NCBI GenBank assembly: GCA_007123775.1
Contig: SLGK01000072.1
Location: 62,001 to 126,000, forward strand
DNA: 64,000 bases
Direction: 5' to 3'
Source of the DNA: Anaerolineae bacterium
GTDB taxonomy: Bacteria > Chloroflexota > Anaerolineae > Promineifilales > Promineifilaceae
Part shown: positions 7,864 to 16,400 of the stretch, one piece after another
How the letters are laid out: the number at the start of each line of letters is the position of its first letter
Numbering within the stretch: the first letter of the stretch is position 1
Notes under the pieces: generated by a model
Told to the model about the DNA's origin: nothing
The model's input: only the letters and a program-made list of their open reading frames with translations
Database searches by the model: none
Translations under genes and position numbers: made by a program

Positions 7864-10545
7864 CTAGAACAAGAATCCCCGGCGGCTCTCTTGAGCCTGT
7901 TCGATATCGTTGAGCATCAGTTGCAGCGTGTCGATCATCTCCTGATCGTCCAGGGCCTTAAACGCGGCCAGTGCCTGACGAGCCAGCAACGCCGCCTGTG
8001 GCCACTTACGCCGCTTCATGTAGAGGTTGGCAACCCGAAAGGCAACCCCCGCCGCTGCGGCCGTTTCCCGATCATCCCCCACCAGCTTCAATGCCTTATC
8101 GGCCGTACGCGCTGCCCGCCACCGGCTGCCTAAACGATACTGCACCAGCGCCAGGCGGCTTAGCAAATCGGCCTCCGCCAACGGGAGTGAGGCTTCATGC
8201 GCCGCTGAGACGCCCAATTTATACAAATCGGCCGCCGCCTTGAATTCTAGCAGCGCCAGGAGCGTATCACCCAGCTTGCCCATGACCCGGATGCGGTCGT
8301 CGAGCAAGCCGGATTCATTCAAATGCGCCAGGCATTGCTCATACAGCGGCCTGGCTGGCTTGTGCTGCTTGGACTGAACGTAAACGTCTGCCAACGTCTC
8401 TAGCATCTCAATCTGGTTGGCCTCATCCTGCTGCTGTCGGGCCAGCGCCAGATACTGCTCATAATAGCGGGCCGTTCGCCCCAGGTCACCCCAACGCCGG
8501 TAAGCGTGGCCCAAAGCCAGCGCAGCCTCTTTCTGGGCTGTAACGTTGCCTTGTTCACGGGCCAGTCGCAACACCCGTCGCTGCAACTGGGCCGATTCCA
8601 TGTAATCACCTAATGTGAAACACGCCTGGGCCAGACCAGCCAGTACGTGACGCTCTTGCTCCTGGTTGCCGATTTCTATGGCTGCCGCCAGGCCACGTTG
8701 ATAGTGAGTGACAGCCTCGGTGGCGTGGCCTAGCTGCAAATGCAAATCACCAAGATGGCGTAGTGCTCGCCCCAGACCCCGCCAATCGGAGTTTTCCTCA
8801 GCAATATGCAGCGCCTTATGGTAATACTCAATGGCTTTCAGATCATAGCCCAACTGCCGATATAGATTGGCAATATCGCTCAACGACTCGCCCTCGCCCA
8901 TGCGGTCGCCTAGCTTTTGGGCAATCTTAAGCGACTGAATGAGCAGCGCCAGGGCCTCATTGGGCTGATTGGTCGCCTGAAAAATGCGTCCCATCCCGCG
9001 CAAGACGCTGCGAATGCGCACCTGATCTTCAAGCTGGCGAGCCAGGGTCAATGATTGCTGGTGGAGTTTGCTGGCCTGGTGCCATTTTCCCAGGCGGCGA
9101 TAAGCATCACCTAAATGGTACAAAGCGGCCGCCTCCCCGTATTGGTCGGACAGCCCTCGTGTCAGGGTCAACTCTTGCTTGTGATAGGAAATCGCCTTGT
9201 CCAGCTCATCGCGGTAGCGATAGCTTGTGCCCAGGTTGCCCAAAGCGGCGGCCGCTTCGGCCTGTGACCCGGTTTCGCGGGCAATAGCCAACTGTTCCTG
9301 ATAGAAATCAATGGCACGCCCACTGTAACCCGCTGCGGAGTAGGCCTGTCCCAGATAACCCAGGCTACTGGCTTCTAACTCCAGCGATTTCTCTTGACGA
9401 CCCAGCCAGACGGCCTGCTCAAAATAGGTGATGGCCACCGGCAGCTTGCCAATATCCAGATAGGAACGGCCCATCATGTTATAGGATCGGCCCATAGCCA
9501 ACCGTTCGTCACGAGTAACGGCCGTTGTCTGCTTCACAGGCGGCGGTGGACTGCCAGTAACAAGCTCGTAAATCGCTGCCAGCGTTGACTCGACCTCGGA
9601 CCAGGAGCGAATACGGCGTGTGCGCCGGGTCATCATGGAATGTTGCAAAAAGGCGACCAGTTCCGGTAACAATGTGTTGGGCGGCGGCTGTATCTTGCCC
9701 TCTACGTGGGCCGCTTTGAGGGCAGAGCGGCTCTTACCCTGGGCCGCATAGCGACCTGTGAGCATCTCATACAATATGCAGCCGAGAGCGTAAATATCGG
9801 CACGCGGATCGATTGGCTGGCTCAACCATTGTTCAGGCGCCATGTAAAGCGGTGTACCGGCGACACCCTGCGTTATTTGGGTGCGGGTGAAATGGTCGGT
9901 TGTATCGGGCAAACTGGTCAACACGCCGGAACCCAGGCCCAACAAACTCCGGGCCAGGCCAAAATCGGTAATGCGGGCATTGCCATCAAAGTCGACCAAC
10001 ACGTTTTCCGGCTTCAGGTCACAATGTATCAGGCCGGGTATTTTTTGGGTGGCATAGTTCATGCCTCGGGCAATGTGCAGCGCGAAGAGAACGGCCGTAT
10101 CGACCGGCAGCGGTTGACCAGGATACATCCAGGACCGAAGGGATGGTTTGCGCCGGTCCGGCGGCTGCACCACCCATTCCAGGACCAGGTACAGTTCACG
10201 GCCGTCGCCAATTCGTTCCACCCGATAGGCAGGAACAATGTGGGGGTGTTGGCCCAACTGCACCCACGTGGTCCCTTCACGCAAGAACAGGTCCCGCGCC
10301 GCTCGATTGGGCAAGAATTCTGGCTTGAAGGTTTTGAGCGCAACCAGGTCATTGGTGCGCTGGTCGCGACAGAGATGGACCAGGGCCATGCCCCCTGTCT
10401 GGGTATTGACAACTTCGTAGCGATCAGCAATTAGTAGACGAAAATCGCCCTCGTCTCGCTGACCAGCGGAACCAGGCACTCCTTGTTCTATCGTTGGCTG
10501 GGCCTCATGCCCTGCGGCAGCCCGTGAAAATGGTGTGGTGGTCAT
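7864..10545 (-). CDS. Serine/threonine protein kinase with C-terminal TPR array
   Basis: N-terminal Hanks-type kinase (about residues 40-310): a glycine-poor loop GGMALVHL, the VAIK-type lysine in VALKTFKPE, the catalytic loop IHCDLKPENVLVD, the metal-binding DFGLA, and the activation-segment end GTPLYMAPEQW. No transmembrane helix is evident. From about residue 350 to 880 there is a long run of tetratricopeptide repeats (for example ALGNLGTSYRYRDELDKAI), suggesting a protein-interaction scaffold. Kinase-TPR fusions are common in Chloroflexota and cyanobacteria. The substrate is unknown. It is followed at once by thiamine pyrophosphokinase. Confidence 0.93.
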   Translation of the reverse strand: MTTTPFSRAAAGHEAQPTIEQGVPGSAGQRDEGDFRLLIADRYEVVNTQTGGMALVHLCRDQRTNDLVALKTFKPEFLPNRAARDLFLREGTTWVQLGQHPHIVPAYRVERIGDGRELYLVLEWVVQPPDRRKPSLRSWMYPGQPLPVDTAVLFALHIARGMNYATQKIPGLIHCDLKPENVLVDFDGNARITDFGLARSLLGLGSGVLTSLPDTTDHFTRTQITQGVAGTPLYMAPEQWLSQPIDPRADIYALGCILYEMLTGRYAAQGKSRSALKAAHVEGKIQPPPNTLLPELVAFLQHSMMTRRTRRIRSWSEVESTLAAIYELVTGSPPPPVKQTTAVTRDERLAMGRSYNMMGRSYLDIGKLPVAITYFEQAVWLGRQEKSLELEASSLGYLGQAYSAAGYSGRAIDFYQEQLAIARETGSQAEAAAALGNLGTSYRYRDELDKAISYHKQELTLTRGLSDQYGEAAALYHLGDAYRRLGKWHQASKLHQQSLTLARQLEDQVRIRSVLRGMGRIFQATNQPNEALALLIQSLKIAQKLGDRMGEGESLSDIANLYRQLGYDLKAIEYYHKALHIAEENSDWRGLGRALRHLGDLHLQLGHATEAVTHYQRGLAAAIEIGNQEQERHVLAGLAQACFTLGDYMESAQLQRRVLRLAREQGNVTAQKEAALALGHAYRRWGDLGRTARYYEQYLALARQQQDEANQIEMLETLADVYVQSKQHKPARPLYEQCLAHLNESGLLDDRIRVMGKLGDTLLALLEFKAAADLYKLGVSAAHEASLPLAEADLLSRLALVQYRLGSRWRAARTADKALKLVGDDRETAAAAGVAFRVANLYMKRRKWPQAALLARQALAAFKALDDQEMIDTLQLMLNDIEQAQESRRGFLF

Positions 10546-10765
10546 TGCTTTTGCCTGGGGTGGCTAAGAAACTCGCGCCGGTGGCGGTCAATACACCCCT
10601 ACCTCTTGATACTTGCTACAACTATATCCAAAAATCGGCCGTTCTCCCACCCTAAGGTACTAATGACATCAACTTGTCGTTCATGATACACTGTGGCTAT
10701 ACGTTACGGTAATCTGTGAGCTTTGTCCGGGTTTGACAAAGACCACACGCAGGAATGGTAATCTT

Positions 10766-10930
10766 ATGGTCACATTACTAATTGTCACAGCACTCTTAGC
10801 ACCCTCGGTGTTGGTCGTGTCAGCCTGTATGCTTTCCTCTCGTATAAGCCAAAGAGAGGAACTGGTCGAGTATTACGAAACGGCACGTACGGAAAAATTC
10901 GAGCTGGCTCGTGCTACTTCTGGTGACTAA
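10766..10930 (+). CDS. Small single-pass membrane protein, 54 aa
   Basis: The frame is open from a TTG at 10733, but the ATG at 10766 with AGGA nine bases upstream is preferred. One hydrophobic helix (LLIVTALLAPSVLVVSA) is followed by a polar, charged tail rich in Glu and Arg. No family is recognised. A textbook terminator follows about 80 bp downstream, supporting a monocistronic real gene. Confidence 0.55.
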   Translation: MVTLLIVTALLAPSVLVVSACMLSSRISQREELVEYYETARTEKFELARATSGD

Positions 10931-11012
10931 CGCCTGCCGCTGTTATTATTCAATATCTATTTATCCTTCCATCCGTATACGGGAGCCTATCCACTCCTAT
11001 CATTAGCGAAGA

Positions 11013-11040
11013 AGCCGCCCTGAGGGCGGCTTTTTCTTTT
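11013..11040 (+). terminator. Rho-independent terminator
   Basis: A GCCGCCC/GGGCGGC stem with a TGA loop is followed by TTTTTCTTTTT. It lies after the small membrane protein and just before the DUF2723 gene, separating the two transcripts. Confidence 0.92.
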
Positions 11041-11062
11041 TCCCCAATACGGCCGTTCCCGC

Positions 11063-11068
11063 TATAAT
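11063..11068 (+). promoter_or_regulatory. -10 box placed for a leaderless transcript
   Basis: A perfect TATAAT lies six bases before the ATG of the DUF2723 gene. Transcription starting about seven bases downstream of the box would begin at or near the A of the start codon. No Shine-Dalgarno sequence is present and no convincing -35 is seen. Confidence 0.5.
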
Positions 11069-11074
11069 CTCCCC

Positions 11075-13945
11075 ATGCACTTATGGTTAACACTATGGCA
11101 CAAGCTGCCCCCCGTCACCCTGGGCCTGTTCTTGGCTCGCATCCTGGCAGAAACTGTCGCTAACTGGTGGGGCGCACTGGCCTGGCCCTGGGTAGTGGTT
11201 ATCGGTCTGGTGGGCATGGTTTTGGGGTTGGTTAGTAGCCAGTATTCGGTGGGCAGTAGGCAGTGGGCAGTGGGCAGATGGCCGCTGCTCCTGCTCTGGC
11301 TTTACGTGGCCTGGCCCCAGCCGGATTGGAGCTGGGCAGCCACGGTGGGGCTGCTGACCGGGCTGACTATTTTGCTAATTGTGTTGGGGCAGTCCACCTG
11401 GCCGCGCCCCACGCCGGGGCAGGCGGGGGCGGTGCTGGCCGGGCTGGGCGGTCTGCTTTACTGGCACACGCTGGCCCCCGGCCTGCTGCCGGCCGACGCG
11501 GGCGAGTTTCAACTGGTGGCCGCCACGCTGGGGGTGGCCCATCCACCCGGCTTTCCCCTCTACACGCTGCTGGGCCACCTGTTTACCCGGCTGCCCGGCC
11601 TGACGCCCGCCTATGGTCTGAATCTATTCGCCGCGCTGACCAGCAGCCTGACGCTTTATCTGGTCTACCTGACCGCCTATCGCCTGACCCGGCAGCATAT
11701 AGCCAGCACAACGGCCGTACTCGCTCTGGCCACCGCTACCACCTTCTGGTCACAGGCCACCACCGCCAACGTCCGCAGCCTGACCGCCCTCTTCGCCGCT
11801 TTTATCATCTACCACCTGATCCGCTTCTACCAAACGCGAGATGAGTCGGTGACAACGGCCGACCAACATCTATTATGGGCGGCGCTGGGGCTGGGCTTTG
11901 GCCTGACCCACCACGCCTCGCTGCTCTTTATGGGGCTGATTTTTGGCCTGGCCCTGCTCGTTTTCGACCCGACATTTATCCGGCAGCCGCGCCGCTGGCT
12001 GCGCCCCATTCTGGCGGGATTGGCCGGCCTGCTGCCCTGGCTCTACCTGCCCTGGCGGGCCTGGGCCGGTGCGCCCGATGCGGCCGGGCTGGCTACCTGG
12101 CGGGGCTTTTGGGACCATGTGCTGGCGCGGGGCTTTAGCGGCGACTTTTTCTACTTTGCCCAACCCGATCTGCTCTGGCAGCGATTGGGCGTCATGGGCA
12201 ATGTGCTGACTTTTCAGTTTAACGGCTGGCTGCTGCTGGGGATGGCCCTAGGTGGCCTGCTGCTTCTCTGGCACGAGCGGCGGCTGGCGCTGCTGCTGCT
12301 GGGATCGTTTGGGCTGCATACGCTGATAACGGCCGTTTACCGCGCCCCCCAAACGGTCGAATATATGCTGCCGGCATACATACCGCTGGTGTTGATGTTG
12401 GCTTATGGGACGTATTGCGTAGTGCGTAGTGCGTATGCGTCAGTCTACGCACTACGCACTACCCACTACGCATCCTTGCTAACGGCCGTTTTTCTCACTG
12501 CTACCCTGGTACAAGGCTATACCCATTACCTCAGCTTTGCGGCTCTCAGCCAGCAGGAGGACGCCCGCCACTATGCCCAAACGCTGCTTACTGAGGCCCC
12601 GCCTGACAGCCTGATCCTGGCCCACTGGCATTGGTTCGCGCCGCTGCGTTACCTGCAAACGGTCGAAGGGCAGCGGCCAGACGTGGCCGTTGAATTCGTC
12701 TTCCCCAGGGGTGAGCCGTATGATGAGACGTGGGGGCGACTGGCGCGAGAGGGGTGGGAAAACGGCCGTTCTGTCATCACCACCCATTACGCCGAATTTG
12801 TCTATGAGGGGCTGCCTCCGCCCCAACCCATCGGCGAAGCGTTCCTCTTTGCCCAGACGCCAATGACTGATTTGCCCGCCGTATTTGGGGCGCTGGATTT
12901 GGCGTTGGGGGAACGGATTCAGGTGCGGGGGATCAGCAGTCAGTATGCAGTAGGCAGTAGTCAGCGTGCGACAGGTCTGGCTGTGGGGGAAACGACCGTA
13001 TTCACGCTCGCCTGGGAACCGGTTGGGGCAGGGGACGAGTCGCTCAGTCTGTTTGCCCATCTGGTGGGGCCGGATGGCCGGCTCTATGCCCAGGCCGATC
13101 TGCCCGCCAACCCCCAGCCGGACGGCCTGACGCTGACCCGCTTTTACCTGACGCCCAGACCAGGCGCACAGCCAGGCGAGTATGCGTTGATGATTGGCGG
13201 CTATGGGGCTGAGCCGCTGCTGCATGAAGGGGAAACAAGAACGGCCGTTTCCACTCTTACCCTCACGCCCCGCGCCACGCCCCTCTATACGCAAAACCGG
13301 CTGCGCCGCCCGTTGGCCGGTGCGCTGGCTCAACAGCAACAGTTGGTTGGTTACGATTGGGACCATACGCTGGCGGACAGTCCCCGCCTCTACCTCCATT
13401 GGCGCACGCCGGAAGGCTATTTCAGTCAGGTCTACGATAGCTCCGAACCGGTCAGTTTGCCCGCCACCAGCGGCCCCTGGGGAATACGTCAGGACTGGCC
13501 AATCCCGCGCTCAACAGGTAGCGGCCATTACGTGCCGCTGGGTCAGGGGCTGATCTGGCTAGGGGAAAACCGCCTGCCGCAGCCCGTCACCCAGCCGGAG
13601 ATCGCCCTGCCGCAGCGGTTAGCCAGCAGCCAGCCCATCCTGCGCGATCTGGTGATTTCGGTGCGGCTGGTCGGCTATGAGCCAGACGGCTTTCACTGGG
13701 CCTGGACCGATTTGCAGGATGGCGTACCGGCGATGGGGGCTATACCGACACTAAAATGGATTGAGGGATCAGAAGTGGTGTCGCCTTATCGGCTGGAAGT
13801 GGGGGAAACGGCCGTATCCGGTCAAACCATCGGCGGCTTCATACGCTTCTACGACGCCTTCACCAACGAGCCACTGCCCATCCTCGACGAACGATTAACG
13901 GACGAACAGCCGGGCATCCCGTTATCCGTGAGCCGTTATCAGTAA
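11075..13945 (+). CDS. DUF2723 (TMEM260-like) polytopic membrane protein
   Basis: 956 residues. The N-terminal half has about a dozen membrane helices and the DUF2723 signature DAGEFQLVAATLGVAHPPG (near residue 139), with the conserved Asp/Glu of the glycosyltransferase-C-like first loop. The C-terminal half is a soluble, probably extracytoplasmic region. The family is related to protein O-mannosyltransferases, so glycan transfer at the envelope is a reasonable inference. Unusually, three micro-repeats typical of intergenic DNA here lie in frame inside the gene, at the codons for VSSQYSVGSRQWAVG, VVRSAYASVYALRTTHYAS and ISSQYAVGSSQRATG. The last codons (SRYQ) also come from a repeat. Confidence 0.88.
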   Translation: MHLWLTLWHKLPPVTLGLFLARILAETVANWWGALAWPWVVVIGLVGMVLGLVSSQYSVGSRQWAVGRWPLLLLWLYVAWPQPDWSWAATVGLLTGLTILLIVLGQSTWPRPTPGQAGAVLAGLGGLLYWHTLAPGLLPADAGEFQLVAATLGVAHPPGFPLYTLLGHLFTRLPGLTPAYGLNLFAALTSSLTLYLVYLTAYRLTRQHIASTTAVLALATATTFWSQATTANVRSLTALFAAFIIYHLIRFYQTRDESVTTADQHLLWAALGLGFGLTHHASLLFMGLIFGLALLVFDPTFIRQPRRWLRPILAGLAGLLPWLYLPWRAWAGAPDAAGLATWRGFWDHVLARGFSGDFFYFAQPDLLWQRLGVMGNVLTFQFNGWLLLGMALGGLLLLWHERRLALLLLGSFGLHTLITAVYRAPQTVEYMLPAYIPLVLMLAYGTYCVVRSAYASVYALRTTHYASLLTAVFLTATLVQGYTHYLSFAALSQQEDARHYAQTLLTEAPPDSLILAHWHWFAPLRYLQTVEGQRPDVAVEFVFPRGEPYDETWGRLAREGWENGRSVITTHYAEFVYEGLPPPQPIGEAFLFAQTPMTDLPAVFGALDLALGERIQVRGISSQYAVGSSQRATGLAVGETTVFTLAWEPVGAGDESLSLFAHLVGPDGRLYAQADLPANPQPDGLTLTRFYLTPRPGAQPGEYALMIGGYGAEPLLHEGETRTAVSTLTLTPRATPLYTQNRLRRPLAGALAQQQQLVGYDWDHTLADSPRLYLHWRTPEGYFSQVYDSSEPVSLPATSGPWGIRQDWPIPRSTGSGHYVPLGQGLIWLGENRLPQPVTQPEIALPQRLASSQPILRDLVISVRLVGYEPDGFHWAWTDLQDGVPAMGAIPTLKWIEGSEVVSPYRLEVGETAVSGQTIGGFIRFYDAFTNEPLPILDERLTDEQPGIPLSVSRYQ
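11234..11277. repeat. In-gene stutter repeat, GGGCAGTAGGCAGT family
   Basis: Head-to-tail GGCAGTA/GGCAGTG words inside the DUF2723 reading frame, encoding a polar stretch between two membrane helices. A second member of the family lies later in the same gene at 12933. Confidence 0.8.
12410..12472. repeat. In-gene stutter palindrome, TACGCACTACG family
   Basis: The same GTAGTGCG...CTACGCAC hairpin found between many genes of the window. Here it is read in frame inside DUF2723, in the loop after a membrane helix. The left arm is GTATTGCGTAGTGCGTAGTG; the right arm is CTACGCACTACGCACTACCC. Confidence 0.9.
12933..12970. repeat. In-gene stutter repeat, GGCAGTAG family (second copy)
   Basis: CAGCAGTCAGTATGCAGTAG and following words, in frame within the soluble part of DUF2723. 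It translates as SSQYAVGSSQRA, nearly the same peptide as the first copy (SSQYSVGSRQWA). Confidence 0.75.
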
Positions 13946-13973
13946 TTGGTGAACGGTAATCGGTAAGAGAAAC

Positions 13974-14432
13974 ATGACAACAATTTCAGTAATAGTTGTG
14001 GGAATCAGTCTATTGCTTTGGTTGACCTTGCTCGTCTTGCTGATTCGAGCCGTTTGGCTGGCTGTCAAAAGCAGGCAGTGGCCCCAAACAAACGGCAAGA
14101 TAACCCATTCGGGCACAGAAGCTGTCGGCAATCGATACCGCGTTTTGCTCCAATATGAATACACCGTCAATGGCTCCCGCTATAACTCCCACATCCTATC
14201 ATACCTTGATACGTTTCTACTTTTCTTTCTGAGTGGAACACGTAGCGCAAGGGCAGCCAATCACCTTGCTGCTAAATATCCCGTTGATACCGAAGTGTTC
14301 GTACATTACGATCCAAAAAATCCAAAGCGATCTGTGTTAGAAACTGAACTTTGGAACGGCAACGTTGCCATCATTGCCATAATACTGGCTATTATGGGTG
14401 GGATATTTCTGCTTGGATTGGGGCTTCGGTAA
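13974..14432 (+). CDS. DUF3592 membrane protein
   Basis: 152 residues with an N-terminal membrane helix, a small beta-rich extracytoplasmic domain containing RVLLQYEYTVNGSRY and VFVHYDPKNPKRSVLE, and a C-terminal helix. This is the DUF3592 arrangement. The biochemical role of the family is unknown. It follows the DUF2723 gene by 28 bp but lies before a tRNA cluster on the other strand. Confidence 0.8.
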   Translation: MTTISVIVVGISLLLWLTLLVLLIRAVWLAVKSRQWPQTNGKITHSGTEAVGNRYRVLLQYEYTVNGSRYNSHILSYLDTFLLFFLSGTRSARAANHLAAKYPVDTEVFVHYDPKNPKRSVLETELWNGNVAIIAIILAIMGGIFLLGLGLR

Positions 14433-14445
14433 AGAAAAATGGTGA

Positions 14446-14517
14446 TGGGCCCGCTAGGATTCGAACCTAGAACCGATCGGTTATGAGCCGACTGCTCTGC
14501 CCTTGAGCTACGGGCCC
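14446..14517 (-). tRNA. tRNA with CAT anticodon, probably tRNA-Ile2 (lysidine-type)
   Basis: A 72-nt cloverleaf: acceptor GGGCCCG/CGGGCCC, D arm GCTC/GAGC, anticodon loop CTCATAA, T arm CTAGG-TTCGAAT-CCTAG; CCA is not encoded. The anticodon is CAT. The GGGCCC acceptor and GCTCATAACC arm resemble bacterial tRNA-Ile2 more than elongator tRNA-Met, and the tilS gene lies about 400 bp away. Initiator is excluded by the base-paired first position. Confidence 0.9.
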
Positions 14518-14521
14518 GGAA

Positions 14522-14569
14522 GAATTGACAATTGATAATTAACAATTGCCAATTGTCAATTGTCAATTT
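14522..14569. repeat. Stutter palindrome, AATTGACAATTG family
   Basis: Repeated AATTGACAATTGATAATTAAC words followed by their complement, between two tRNA genes. The same AT-rich family flanks the IVP gene near 25 kb. Confidence 0.8.
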
Positions 14570-14573
14570 AGAA

Positions 14574-14644
14574 AGCGGCAGACGGGACTCGAACCCGTAA
14601 CGAGAGCTTGGAAGGCTCTAGTGTTACCGTTACACCACTGCCGC
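14574..14644 (-). tRNA. tRNA-Gly(TCC)
   Basis: A 71-nt cloverleaf with acceptor GCGGCAG/CTGCCGC, anticodon stem AGAGC/GCTCT, loop CTTCCAA and T arm ACGGG-TTCGAGT-CCCGT. CCA is not encoded. Confidence 0.95.
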
Positions 14645-14650
14645 ATGTTA

Positions 14651-14720
14651 ATGGCAGTGGTCCACCACTGCCGCAGGTTAATAATTAATTGATGAATTGA
14701 TGAATTGATGAATTATTAAC
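14651..14720. repeat. Partial duplication of the tRNA-Gly 5' end and TGAATTGA tandem repeat
   Basis: A 13-nt copy of the tRNA-Gly 5' terminal sequence plus its flank (CACCACTGCCGCA) recurs 30 bp upstream of the gene. It is preceded by an inverted GGCAGTGG. It is followed by a head-to-tail TGAATTGA array. Confidence 0.65.
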
Positions 14721-14726
14721 TCTCTG

Positions 14727-14800
14727 TCGGGGCGGCCAGATTTGAACTGACGACCTCTCGGACCCAAACCGAGCGCTCTACCAAGCTGAGCTACGCCCCG
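14727..14800 (-). tRNA. tRNA-Pro(TGG)
   Basis: A 74-nt cloverleaf: acceptor CGGGGCG/CGCCCCG, anticodon stem CTCGG/CCGAG with loop TTTGGGT, T-loop TTCAAAT. CCA is not encoded. Confidence 0.95.
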
Positions 14801-14875
14801 TGTTGTTAAGATAGCACATCAAGTATACTGAGGGCAGGCAGTCGCGTCAACCACAACTCAGGATCGATCGACGCA

Positions 14876-14926
14876 TACCTGACAGGTTTGGAGCCATCCC
14901 GTGATTGCCAACCTGTCAGGTCTCGG
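14876..14926. repeat. ACCTGACAGGT inverted repeat
   Basis: ACCTGACAGGTTTG and CAACCTGTCAGGTCTC form a 12-bp inverted repeat at the 3' end of tilS; the right arm overlaps its last codons. A single ACCTGACAGGT also follows the Uma2 gene at about 5946. Confidence 0.75.
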
Positions 14927-16355
14927 TCCAGTTAGGCGGATGGCAGGTAATGCGCCACACCTGGCGCGTAACGGCCGTGACACCCACCCGTTCATCCAGC
15001 ACATGACCTACCAGCCAGAGCGCGTGGTCATCATGGGCGACCACAGGCCACCGCGCCCGCAGCGCGGCCGGAATTTTGCGATTGATCATGATCTCTTTGA
15101 GTTTGGCCGAACGGCCGTTTAACCCCAACGGCTGCATTCGTTCCCCCAGACGGCGCGGACGCAGGCAGAGCGATCCGGCCTGCGCCGCGTCCAGATAGAC
15201 CGTCCAGGGGTCGGGGTTATGCTGAATGGCTGCCAGGTTGAAACGGTCGAGAACGGCCATTTCCAACCACCAGCGATGAGCCAGCGCGACCTGACCCGGC
15301 ACGGGCAAGGTTAGCGATTCGTCGCTTGCTAACTGGGGCAGTTCAGGGATGATAACGGCCGTATCGCGGCGCAAAATCATTTCTTCATAGCCGATTTCTA
15401 ATAACAGACCGCCCGGCAAAACGGCCGTGGTGCCGCTCCCCTTCGCTTCGGCCAGCAGGCGAGCCTGCTCCAGCGTGCGGAAGTTGATTTCAGCCTGAGG
15501 TGCAAGCTCGCGTACCGCCGCTCGCAGCACACGGCGGCGCAGGGCCAGCCGCTGCCGCTGCCAGATAGGCCGGTCCAGAGCCAGCCAATCTTCATCAATA
15601 TCGTTCAGTACCCCCAGCCAGGCATCAATAAACTTGTCGTCCAAAATCTCCAGATTGGCATCGACCAGGTCGGCCAACTGTTGCATATTGCGCTTGATTT
15701 GAGGATTAAAGGCGACCAGTTGGGGCAGCAGCTCATGGCGCACCCAGTTACGCCGGAACCGGGTGTCTCTGTTGGTCTCATCGTGGCGGGGCTGTAACTC
15801 ATGGTCCCGGCAGTAGGCTTCAATATCGGCCCGGCTGACGTAAAGTAGCGGACGGAGCAGCAAACCATCAAGCTCGGCGGGCAATCGTTGTGTCAATTTC
15901 ATCCCGCGCAAGCCGCGCAAGCTAGTGCCCCGCAGCAGGTGTAGCAGCAGCGTCTCTACCTGGTCATCGGCGTGGTGGCCGACGGCAATCAGCCTGGTAC
16001 CAACCTGGTGGGCCAGATTGGCCAGAAAAGTGTACCGGGCCTGACGGCCGGCCGCTTCCAGCGATAGGCCGGCCTCACGGGCCAGGGCGGCTACGTCGTA
16101 GGTTTGCAGGGTGAAGGGGATTTGCCAGGCAGCGGCCGTTTCGGCAACAAAATGGGCATCGGCCGCCGCTTCGGGGCGCAGCTTGTGGTTCAAGTGGGCC
16201 GCCACCAGCCGCTTTGGCCCCACAATCTGCCGTAGAATATGGAGCAGCGCCAGCGAATCCGGCCCGCCGGAAACGCCCACCACCCATTTTTCGTTGCTGT
16301 AGAAGTAGGGGTGGAGGGGGGTTACGGCCGTTATCTGTTCAACCAATGGGTGCAT
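14916..16355 (-). CDS. tilS: tRNA(Ile)-lysidine synthase TilS
   Basis: Ligates lysine to C34 of tRNA-Ile2(CAU), converting its reading from AUG to AUA. The PP-loop is VVGVSGGPDSLALLH (near residues 25-39). HLNHKLRPEA and the GHHADDQVETLLLHLLRGT block complete the ATP and tRNA site. The 479 residues include the C-terminal substrate-recognition domains (LCLRPRRLGERMQPLG). A CAT tRNA that looks like its substrate lies just downstream. The last codons fall in an ACCTGACAGGT repeat. Confidence 0.95.
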   Translation of the reverse strand: MHPLVEQITAVTPLHPYFYSNEKWVVGVSGGPDSLALLHILRQIVGPKRLVAAHLNHKLRPEAAADAHFVAETAAAWQIPFTLQTYDVAALAREAGLSLEAAGRQARYTFLANLAHQVGTRLIAVGHHADDQVETLLLHLLRGTSLRGLRGMKLTQRLPAELDGLLLRPLLYVSRADIEAYCRDHELQPRHDETNRDTRFRRNWVRHELLPQLVAFNPQIKRNMQQLADLVDANLEILDDKFIDAWLGVLNDIDEDWLALDRPIWQRQRLALRRRVLRAAVRELAPQAEINFRTLEQARLLAEAKGSGTTAVLPGGLLLEIGYEEMILRRDTAVIIPELPQLASDESLTLPVPGQVALAHRWWLEMAVLDRFNLAAIQHNPDPWTVYLDAAQAGSLCLRPRRLGERMQPLGLNGRSAKLKEIMINRKIPAALRARWPVVAHDDHALWLVGHVLDERVGVTAVTRQVWRITCHPPNWTET

Positions 16356-16400
16356 GGCTTATCCGGCTAAAAGAAAAAAGCCCGCTGAGGGCCTTGTTCG

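Noticed and set aside
10733-10765. TTGACA at 10733 as the -35 of a promoter for the small membrane protein
   Set aside because: No -10 hexamer of fair quality at 16-18 bp spacing; left unannotated.
12479-13399. 306-residue minus-strand ORF opposite DUF2723
   Set aside because: No recognisable domain and no ribosome-binding site; a mirror of plus-strand coding bias.
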